Of a DNA stretch of 64,000 nt, positions 56,500 through 64,000 are shown piece after piece; position 1 is the stretch's first letter, and each line of letters opens with the position of its first letter. The notes beneath the pieces were generated by a model. The model worked only from the letters and a program-made list of their open reading frames with translations. It did no database searches and was not told the origin of the DNA. Where the stretch lies: positions 620,001 to 684,000 of the forward strand of contig NZ_CP080506.1 in NCBI RefSeq assembly GCF_020342455.1. Reading direction: 5' to 3'. This stretch comes from Profftia sp020342455 (GTDB lineage Bacteria > Pseudomonadota > Gammaproteobacteria > Enterobacterales > Enterobacteriaceae). Made by a program: the position numbers and the translations under genes.

Positions 56500-58890
56500 A
56501 TGAAATTTAGTGAGTTATGGCTGCGCGAATGGGTTAATCCAGCTATTAGTAGTGAGGTACTATTAGAACAAATTACTATGGCCGGTCTTGAAGTAGATTC
56601 TATAAAATCAGTTGCTAGTGAATTTTATGGAGTTTTTGTAGGTAAAGTTATTTTATGTAATCATCATCCAAATATAGATAAAATATGGATAACAAAAGTT
56701 GATATTGGTAAAGATAAAATTTTAGATATAGTATGTGAGGCACCTAATTGTCGAAAAGACCTAAAAGTTGCGGTTGCAACTATAGGTTCTACCCTATCAA
56801 ATGGGGATAGAATTAAAAATATTCAAATACATGGAGTACTATCTCAAGGTATTCTGTGCTCATTTACTCACCTAGGTATTTCAGAAAATGATAATGGTAT
56901 TATAGAATTACCAATGGATGCACCTATAGGAATAAATATACGTGAGTATTTGCAGCTTCATGATAATACTATAGAAATTAATGTAACACCAAATCGTGCT
57001 GATTGCTTAAGTATTATTGGTATAGCTCGTGATGTTGCAATACATAATAATATGTCTTTAAATGAACCACTAATAAAAGTTGTACCTACAACAATTAACG
57101 ATACATTACCAGTAAAAGTTGAAGCAATAGAAGCTTGTCCACGTTATTTAAGCCGTGTAGTTAAAAATATTAATTTAACATCGAGCACTCCATTGTGGAT
57201 GCGTGAAAAATTGCGTCGTAGTGGTATTAGATCTATTAATCCTATTATCGATGTAACTAATTATGTCCTAATTGAACTAGGACAACCTATACATGCTTTT
57301 GATTTAAATCTTATTAAAGGCGGTATAGTAATACGTATGGCTAAGCAGGAGAATGAAAAAATAATTCTATTAAATGGTAACGAAGTAACGCTATCAGCAG
57401 ATACATTAGTTATTGCCGACCAGGAAAAAATACTTGCTATGGGAGGTATTATGGGAGGTGCATACTCCTGTATCAATATGGTAACTAATGATGTATTATT
57501 AGAGTGTGCCTATTTTAATCCATCCTATATTATTGGGCGTGCACGTCGTCAGTGTTTACATACAGATGCTTCTCATCGCTATGAACGTGGTGTAGATCCA
57601 TATATTCAAGCTAAGGCAATGGAACGCGCAACTAGCTTACTAATTAATATCTGTGGTGGACAGGCAGGTCCTGTGATTGAGATTACCAATGAAGTAATGT
57701 TACCAAAATACCCAACTATTATATTACGACGTGCAAAATTAGATCGTTTAATTGGTTATCATATAGTAGATGACCAGGTAACAGACATTCTAAAACGTCT
57801 GGGCTGTAAAGTTATCTTTACTAAAGATACATGGCAAGTGGTAGCACCAAGCTGGTCTTTCGATATTAAGATAGAAGAAAATATTATAAGTAAAGTTGCA
57901 CGTGTATATGGTTATCACAATATTCCAGATGTACCAATTAAAGTTGAATTGATGATGACTAAAAATAATGAAGATAATCTTCCACTGCAGCGTGTAAAAA
58001 CTATGCTCGCAGATCGTGGTTATCAGGAAGTCATTACATACAGTTTTGTCGATCCTAAAATTCAAAATTTACTTCATCCTTCTGAAGAATCTTTAAGTAT
58101 ACTCAGTCCTATTTCTCCCGAAATGTCGGCAATGCGTGTATCTTTGTGGACGGGACTTCTATCTGTTGTGGTACATAATCAGCATCGTCAGGAATCACGT
58201 GTACGTTTATTTGAAACTGGTTTACGCTTTATTCCTAATACTACTGCTAATTTAGGTGTGCGTCAGGAAGCTATGTTAGCTTGTGTAATTACTGGTAATC
58301 AGTATAAAGAACATTGGAATTTTGAGAATAAGATTGTAGATTTTTACGATCTTAAAGGAGATCTAGAATCTATTTTAGATTTAACTTGCAATATGAATGA
58401 ATTTCAATTCAAAGCAAAAACTCACCCTGCTTTACATCCTGGAAAAAGTGCAGCAATTTATTTATCAGGAATTCTCGTTGGGTTTATTGGTGTTGTACAC
58501 CCTGCTCTAGAACGCAAACTAGATCTTAATGGTCGTACAGTAATATTTGAAATAGAGTTGCAAGCTATTGCAAAACGTCGCATTCCTAAATCTCTCCACA
58601 TTTCTCGTTATCCACCAAATCGTCGTGATATTTCTATTGTAATAGATGAAAATATTCCTGCAGAAGATGTTTTATTAGAGTGTAGAAGAGTTGGTATAAA
58701 CCAATTAGTTGATGTAAACTTATTTGATGTATATCATGGTGAGACTGTTATTGATGGTTATAAAAGTTTAGCTATTAGTCTAATATTTCAAGATACTACG
58801 CATACTCTAAAAGAGCAGGAGATTACTGCAGCTGTAGCAAAATGTGTACAAGTATTAAAATATCGATTTAAAGCTTCCTTGAGGGATTAA
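56500..58890 (+). CDS. pheT: Phenylalanyl-tRNA synthetase beta subunit
   Basis: Structural, tRNA-binding and editing subunit. I prefer ATG 56500 (796 residues; 795 in E. coli), since MKFSELWLREWVNPAISSEV is the invariant family N-terminus; ATG 56488, right after the pheS stop, would add four residues and is possible, as neither has a clear ribosome binding site. Domains: B1 with EMAP-like OB fold (about 40-150), B3/B4 editing region (about 210-395), B5, the catalytic-like B6-B7 (about 480-690) and the C-terminal anticodon-binding B8 domain starting SRYPPNRRDISIVID. ihfA follows with a one-base gap. Confidence 0.94.
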   Translation: MKFSELWLREWVNPAISSEVLLEQITMAGLEVDSIKSVASEFYGVFVGKVILCNHHPNIDKIWITKVDIGKDKILDIVCEAPNCRKDLKVAVATIGSTLSNGDRIKNIQIHGVLSQGILCSFTHLGISENDNGIIELPMDAPIGINIREYLQLHDNTIEINVTPNRADCLSIIGIARDVAIHNNMSLNEPLIKVVPTTINDTLPVKVEAIEACPRYLSRVVKNINLTSSTPLWMREKLRRSGIRSINPIIDVTNYVLIELGQPIHAFDLNLIKGGIVIRMAKQENEKIILLNGNEVTLSADTLVIADQEKILAMGGIMGGAYSCINMVTNDVLLECAYFNPSYIIGRARRQCLHTDASHRYERGVDPYIQAKAMERATSLLINICGGQAGPVIEITNEVMLPKYPTIILRRAKLDRLIGYHIVDDQVTDILKRLGCKVIFTKDTWQVVAPSWSFDIKIEENIISKVARVYGYHNIPDVPIKVELMMTKNNEDNLPLQRVKTMLADRGYQEVITYSFVDPKIQNLLHPSEESLSILSPISPEMSAMRVSLWTGLLSVVVHNQHRQESRVRLFETGLRFIPNTTANLGVRQEAMLACVITGNQYKEHWNFENKIVDFYDLKGDLESILDLTCNMNEFQFKAKTHPALHPGKSAAIYLSGILVGFIGVVHPALERKLDLNGRTVIFEIELQAIAKRRIPKSLHISRYPPNRRDISIVIDENIPAEDVLLECRRVGINQLVDVNLFDVYHGETVIDGYKSLAISLIFQDTTHTLKEQEITAAVAKCVQVLKYRFKASLRD

Positions 58891-58891
58891 A

Positions 58892-59182
58892 ATGATTGCT
58901 CTTAATAAAGCTGAAATATCTGAACATTTATTTAAAAGCATGAAACTTAGCAAAAAAGATGCTAGAGATCTTGTAGAAATATTTTTTAAAGAAATTAGGC
59001 AGTCTTTAAGAAAAGGAGAGTCAGTAACATTATCGGGATTTGGTAATTTTATCTTAAGAGACAAAAAACAAAGACCGGGGCGTAATCCTAAAACTGGAGA
59101 AGATATCTTAATTAAAGAGAGACGTGTTGTTACATTTCATGCAGGATATAAACTTAAAAGTCGTATCAAAAAAATACTATGA
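58892..59182 (+). CDS. ihfA: Integration host factor subunit alpha
   Basis: DNA-bending HU/IHF-family protein. The 96 residues (99 in E. coli) keep the dimer core and the DNA-intercalating arm KKQRPGRNPKTGEDILIKER with the conserved Pro. It lacks the last few charged residues. GAGGG lies 7 bases upstream of the ATG, inside the end of pheT. The pheST-ihfA order is the enterobacterial one. The HU family is similar, but the MIALNKAEISEHLF N-terminus and location make IhfA the best call; ihfB is not in this window. Confidence 0.94.
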   Translation: MIALNKAEISEHLFKSMKLSKKDARDLVEIFFKEIRQSLRKGESVTLSGFGNFILRDKKQRPGRNPKTGEDILIKERRVVTFHAGYKLKSRIKKIL

Positions 59183-60771
59183 TTATAAAGTAGGTAATAT
59201 TTAATTTTTAAAATCATTATTCTATGATGATAAGTTCAAGGTAAATATATAATATTATATGTATGATACATGTGTAGAATTTCATTCATATAGCGTTATT
59301 AAATAAATTACTTAAGAGAAAGTAAATGTAATACCTTATTAAATATTTTAGTAAAAGATTATATAATAAGATAGTAATTATAAGATCTTAAGAAGATTAG
59401 TACTTATAATAATATTTATTTAAAAATTTATTGATTTTAGATTCAGCTAATGTGTATATACTAGTAAAATAAAATAGAGACATTTATTTTACACGATGGA
59501 TAAATGCCTTAGTAAAATTAATTTATATAATGATAATTAAGTAATACTAGTAATTTTTAACGAAGTAGTAATAGTAATATTTTATTTGTCATATTTTATA
59601 TAAAATATTTATGTTTTTATTTTTCTTATTTTTAATATACTATTTTTAATATACTTAATCTAGTAATAGATTTGTAATATTAGCATTAAGGTAGTAAGTT
59701 TATTTTAAAGTATTATTATAGATTTAGTATACTTATTTAATATTTCAATTATCATTATTGTATTTTATAATCTTATCTTGAATAGATCTGTTAGTTGTAA
59801 TAATTGCTATATTACTTTACATATATTATATAATAAAAAAAGAATAATAATAATTATTAAATTATTTTATAGCAGAAATAGATTTTTATATAATAATATT
59901 AAGTTAATTTATATTACCTTATTCTATAAGGGGTCAATTGCTATACTACCTAATAAAACATTTTTGTATTGTATTTCTTAATTAAGTAAAAAAATTTATT
60001 AAATAAATATTATATAGAATATTTATACTATTCATATTAAATATTTTATTAAATTAGTTTTTATAAATAAAATACAAAAAACAAACAGTGTATTTATAAT
60101 CCTAAATATAATACAAAAGTAAATATGTACTCTTAATAGAGTATATATTTAGAAATGATGTATAGATATATATAATTTATAGGAAACCTATAAATTATTA
60201 ATTTATTAATTAAGGATAGATTATTTTATTGTAATAAATACTATTTAAATTAAGATATAATATTTTTATAAAATTTAGTGAATTTATTTTATATAGAATA
60301 TATATGTATTTTATTTAAATAAATAGCAAGAGTACTTTTTCATATAAAAAATTATTTTTTAGTATAGATATAAGAGAAAAACAACAAAAATAAGTATTGA
60401 TTATATTTATAATATAATATTATAAGAAATTTACTATATACTCCTTAAATATTCATTGAAAAAAAAATATTATTAATCTATTGAAAGTTAAATTCAGAAA
60501 GCATTCCAGTAATATACTATCATAAAATATTATACTAATTGTATTTTATAGGTATTAGTCTAAATAATATAAATAAAAATATATTTAAAATAACTTATGT
60601 ATATAGTTTATTAAAACTAATATTACTGATATCTATATACAATAACTTAAATATTTATGTGTTATGTTTTAATATAAAAATAGATAATTTATTAATAACT
60701 AAAAATAATATATAGTATTTTTAGATAAAAAGTGTTATATAATATATTAAGTAACAATATAGGAGACAACT
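59183..60771. other. Spacer between ihfA and sodB
   Basis: About 1.6 kb of AT-rich sequence. A 67-codon open frame at 59778-59981 starts with TTG, has no ribosome binding site and is dominated by Ile, Leu, Tyr, Asn and Lys, as random AT-rich sequence would be, so I do not call it. Two adjacent hairpins at 60128-60198 are the only clear structure. Confidence 0.65.
60128..60198. terminator. Two adjacent hairpins in the ihfA-sodB spacer
   Basis: TACTCT-TAAT-AGAGTA (60128-60143) is followed by a 12-bp perfect stem ATAATTTATAGG (60172-60183) with 60187-60198 around an AAA loop. They are 0.9 kb after ihfA and 0.57 kb before sodB, so they may be remnants of a lost gene's terminator. Confidence 0.35.
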
Positions 60772-61353
60772 ATGTCCTTAACACTACCTACATTACCATA
60801 TAAAAAAAATGCACTAGAACCATTTATCTCTGAAGAAACATTAAATTACCATTACACTAAACATCATGCGAATTATTTAATAAACTTAAATAATATGATT
60901 CAAGGTACTGAATTTGCAGATAAATCACTAGAAGATATCATTAAAACTGCTACTGGAGATATTTTTAATAATGCTGCTCAAGTTTGGAATCATACTTTTT
61001 ATTGGCAATCCCTGGCTCCAAAGATCAGTAATATTCCCATCGGAATTGTAGCAGAAGAAATTAATCAAATTTTTGGTTCATTCAAGTGCTTTAAAGAAAA
61101 GTTTACACAAGCTGCAATTAATAATTTTGGTTCTGGCTGGACTTGGTTAGTTAAAAATACAGATAATTCCTTATCTATTATAAATACCTCAAATGCAGCT
61201 ACTATAATTACTGGAGTAGCAAAACCACTACTAACCATAGATGTTTGGGAACATGCGTACTATATAGATTACCGTAATGCGCGCTCTAAATACTTAGAAA
61301 ATATATGGTCTCTAGTAAATTGGGAATTTGTTGCTAACAACTATCACAAATAA
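60772..61353 (+). CDS. sodB: Superoxide dismutase [Fe]
   Basis: Removes superoxide in the cytosol. The 193 residues equal E. coli SodB. Metal ligands are His27, His74 (VWNHTFYW), and the Asp and His of DVWEHAYYIDY. The iron-type signature FNNAAQVWNHTFYW, with the active-site Gln before VWNH, and FGSGWTWLV favour FeSOD over MnSOD. GGAG lies 6 bases upstream of the ATG. It is convergent with rluC, 43 bases away. It has no operon partner. Confidence 0.95.
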   Translation: MSLTLPTLPYKKNALEPFISEETLNYHYTKHHANYLINLNNMIQGTEFADKSLEDIIKTATGDIFNNAAQVWNHTFYWQSLAPKISNIPIGIVAEEINQIFGSFKCFKEKFTQAAINNFGSGWTWLVKNTDNSLSIINTSNAATIITGVAKPLLTIDVWEHAYYIDYRNARSKYLENIWSLVNWEFVANNYHK

Positions 61354-61396
61354 AATATTTATTGAACTAAAACATAATTTTACTAGTTATAAGTTT

Positions 61397-62347
61397 TTAT
61401 ATTTTTATATTACGCAATATTTTAAGACAATTAACAAGATTTTCATCCATAGGAGCTTGAATATCAATATATTTACCAGTGTTAGGATGTTTAAAATATA
61501 ATGCTGCTGCATGTAAAAACAAACGATCCAAACCAGTAAATTCTAGTATTCTATCGAATTCACGATCACCATAGCGATTGTCAAAAGCAATTGGATGACC
61601 AGCATAAAGAGTATGTACGCGTATTTGGTGAGTACGTCCTGTGATAGGATATGCATTTACTAGTGTAGCATTTGTAAATTGTTCTTCTACCTTAAAATAT
61701 GTCACTGAAGGTTTACCTATATTATTTACGCGCACAATACGCCTACCACCTTGTAAAATATTATTTTGTATTGGCACCCTAACTACTTCGTGATGTGAAT
61801 TCCAGTGATCTCTTACTAAGGCAAGATAATTTTTTTGAATGCTTTTCATGCGTAATTGTTCGTGAAGAGCTAATAGTACCGAGCGTTTTTTAGCAATTAA
61901 TAATACCCCGGATGTTTCACGGTCTAAACGATGTGCTAGTTCAAGAAATTTTGCTGTAGGACGTAATGCACGTAATCCCTCTATAACACCAAAACTTAGC
62001 CCACTACCACCATGTACTGCTGTTCCAGAAGGCTTATTAAGTACTAGTAAGTAATCATCCTCAAATATAATACAATTATTAAGTATTGCTATTTTATTTA
62101 GTTCAATAGAAACTGGTGTCTTATGATTCTTAGAAATAAACATCGGGGGAATACGAACTTGGTCCCCAATCTGTAATTTATATTGTGGTTTAATACGTTT
62201 TTTATTAACACGTACTTCACCTTGACTTACAATACGATAAATCATACTTTTTGGTATATCTTTAAGCCTGTTTCGTAAAAAATTATCAATACGCTGCCTA
62301 GCGGCATTAGTAGTAATAGTTACGAATGTTACTAATGATTTATTCAT
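61397..62347 (-). CDS. rluC: 23S rRNA pseudouridine synthase RluC (RluC/RluD family)
   Basis: Makes pseudouridine at positions 955, 2504 and 2580 of 23S rRNA in E. coli. It has 316 residues (319 in E. coli). An S4 RNA-binding domain (about 18-80: RQRIDNFLRNRLKDIPKSMI) precedes the RluA-type catalytic domain with AHRLDRETSGVLLIAKKR (catalytic Asp142) and TGRTHQIRVHTLYAGHPI. RluD is the main alternative; the length and the N-terminal NKSLVTFVTITTNAARQRID fit RluC better. rne, the divergent neighbour in E. coli, is not adjacent. Confidence 0.9.
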   Translation of the reverse strand: MNKSLVTFVTITTNAARQRIDNFLRNRLKDIPKSMIYRIVSQGEVRVNKKRIKPQYKLQIGDQVRIPPMFISKNHKTPVSIELNKIAILNNCIIFEDDYLLVLNKPSGTAVHGGSGLSFGVIEGLRALRPTAKFLELAHRLDRETSGVLLIAKKRSVLLALHEQLRMKSIQKNYLALVRDHWNSHHEVVRVPIQNNILQGGRRIVRVNNIGKPSVTYFKVEEQFTNATLVNAYPITGRTHQIRVHTLYAGHPIAFDNRYGDREFDRILEFTGLDRLFLHAAALYFKHPNTGKYIDIQAPMDENLVNCLKILRNIKI

Positions 62348-63747
62348 ATCTAATTTATACTCATATTTATATATACACTTTAAAACGATAAATATCGTAT
62401 TCTTTTTATACTAAAATTGTTAAAAATTTTATATATAAATACGAATGGTATAATAATGTATTATAATATACTATGAATTATAGAATATAAGCTCTAATAC
62501 ATTACTAGATTATTATTTAAAATTTTCAATAATATTGAATACTAGTTATACTATTTACCATATTAATATATATTAAAGATTAAGTTGTTTATTTAGATGA
62601 AAATTATCATGAAATAGAATTGTGTATTCACTTGCCTTACTATGATTAAATAAAATACAATCCTTATAGCTTCTATATACTAATTTTAATATAAATAGTA
62701 TAATAAAATTATATATTGTTTTTATCTATATAAGCAATTATTTAATAAGATATAGTATGGTTACTACAAGATCACTAAAGTATATAGAAATATAAATATT
62801 AATTATAGCAATATTAGAGGATATATAATCCTAAGCATTTAGATAATATTAGGAATAAAATTTTATTTGCATTACTCAAAATAAATAATAATTTGATTTT
62901 TTTAAAATATTTTAATATTTTAAATGATATATATAATATTAACCACTGATTACAGTAGTTTTGAGAAACTCAAATAATCTCTTATTATTTTAAACACCTA
63001 ATATATATTAGTAATAATTACTACTATATTGGGAGTAATTAAATTTATCATTCTTTGATTAAAGAATAAACATTATTTTTCTAGATCTAAATCATCTATT
63101 ATTTATTAACTTATATATATTTATTGCTTTGGATTTATTAAGTACATTTAAATTATCACTATATTTAGATCAATATTAATAAAGAATATTTAAATAAATT
63201 TACTTCATATAGCACATAGTAATTTTTTAAAAAAATAAGTTACTGTTATTGATATAACGTAACTTTTAACCTACTAATATATATCTAAATAATTATATAA
63301 CCTTGATATTCGTTAAGCATAATTAATTATTGAGATAAGATATATTCTCGAATATCGAAATATTACGTACCACTCTATTTGTTTTACTGATGAATTTGTT
63401 TCTTAAATATGGATTTTATTTTATTAGATAAAAATCATATCCCTATATTTCAGCTAGATTTATTAATATTTCATTAATTTTATAAGTAAACAACTTACTA
63501 AATACTAAAGTTTAACTCTAACAATAGGGAATTCTATGCTTCTCTGAAATATATTCTATCATAAATAATATGATATTTATTAGTACTTGCTAATAATTAT
63601 TATTTCTTATATATACTAAATATAGTACATCATAAGTAGTATGTATAAAATCATTAAAGTAAATACTATATTAATTTGTTAATATCAGATAATTATTTTA
63701 TCTTGTTTTTATTAATATTAAGATACTTTAATTATGCAGGATTGATT
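62348..63747. other. Spacer between divergent rluC and rdgB
   Basis: 1.4 kb of AT-rich non-coding sequence with both promoters somewhere inside. A 7-bp hairpin (ATTCTTT-GATT-AAAGAAT near 63,051-63,068) is the only small structure noted. No gene remnant recognised. Confidence 0.65.
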
Positions 63748-64000
63748 ATGAATAAAATTGTATTGGCTACTAAAAATTTAGGTAAAGTACATGAACTAAC
63801 AAATATACTTACTAATTTTAATTTAAATATTATAACTCAGGATGAGTTAGGAGTAGATTCTATAGAAGAAACTGGTTTGACATTCATAGAAAATGCCATT
63901 ATAAAAGCACGCCATGTTACGCAAATTACTGGTTTACCTACTATTGCTGAAGATTCAGGTTTAACTGTAGATGCTCTTAGGGGGGCTCCGGGAATTTATT
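63748..64000 (+). CDS. rdgB: dITP/XTP pyrophosphatase RdgB, 5' part (cut by window end)
   Basis: Ham1-family enzyme that hydrolyses non-canonical purine triphosphates (dITP, XTP) to keep them out of DNA. The ATG has AGGA 6 bases upstream. The 84 visible codons read MNKIVLATKNLGKVHELTNI, then DELGVDSIEETGLTFIENA, KARHVTQITGLP and AEDSGLTVDALRGAPGIY, the conserved nucleotide- and metal-binding N-terminal half of the family. The frame is open to the last base, so the gene continues beyond the window. Confidence 0.94.
   Translation, partial: MNKIVLATKNLGKVHELTNILTNFNLNIITQDELGVDSIEETGLTFIENAIIKARHVTQITGLPTIAEDSGLTVDALRGAPGIY

Noticed and set aside
59778..59981. 67-codon open frame in the ihfA-sodB spacer
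   Set aside because: TTG start, no ribosome binding site, low-complexity Ile/Leu/Tyr/Asn/Lys composition and no recognisable family.

Overview
The window is a piece of the chromosome of a strongly AT-biased gammaproteobacterium. Its proteins are collinear with and closely similar to Enterobacterales (E. coli-type) proteins. The gene set is almost purely housekeeping, classic operons have lost members, and only about 69% of the window is coding by my count. No transposase, phage gene, CRISPR array or accessory island is visible. This is the profile of a vertically transmitted insect endosymbiont with a reduced genome. I cannot name the genus from the sequence alone. The unusual point for such a genome is the amount of non-coding DNA: about a dozen spacers of 0.5-3.6 kb where related bacteria carry genes.

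Layout. (1) 1-18.4 kb, plus strand: tsf (partial)-pyrH-frr-dxr-uppS-cdsA-rseP-bamA-skp-lpxD-fabZ-lpxA-lpxB-dnaE-accA, the E. coli order minus rnhB. It joins translation and nucleotide genes to isoprenoid, phospholipid, lipid A and outer-membrane assembly, so the cell probably still makes an LPS-bearing outer membrane. (2) 18.4-24.9 kb: a gene desert holding only tRNA-Ile(CAU) and yqjA. (3) 24.9-29.7 kb: gpsA, secB and yibN on the minus strand, divergent from gpmI, with grxC lost. (4) 30.1-42.6 kb, minus strand: deaD, pnp, rpsO, truB, rbfA, infB, nusA, rimP, tRNA-fMet and tRNA-Leu(GAG), the RNA decay and translation-initiation cluster. (5) 42.7-49.5 kb, minus strand: secG, glmM, ftsH, rlmE, greA, with folP and yhbY lost. 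(6) 51.4-59.2 kb, plus strand: thrS-infC-rpmI-rplT-pheS-pheT-ihfA, with infC keeping the AUU start codon. (7) 60.8-64 kb: sodB, rluC (minus) and the start of rdgB.

Non-ATG starts are frequent. TTG is used by cdsA, skp, fabZ, pnp, rimP and ftsH, GTG by frr and lpxA, and ATT by infC. Gene ends are often marked by long, nearly perfect AU-rich hairpins.

I found no new enzymatic or defence system. The best candidates for something undescribed are a 104-nt element between gpmI and deaD that can fold into a three-way junction, a 16-bp perfect inverted repeat abutting the secG ribosome binding site, 8-bp tandem arrays in two spacers, a DnaE PHP domain carrying two metal-site histidines that E. coli lacks, and an A1 initiator tRNA.
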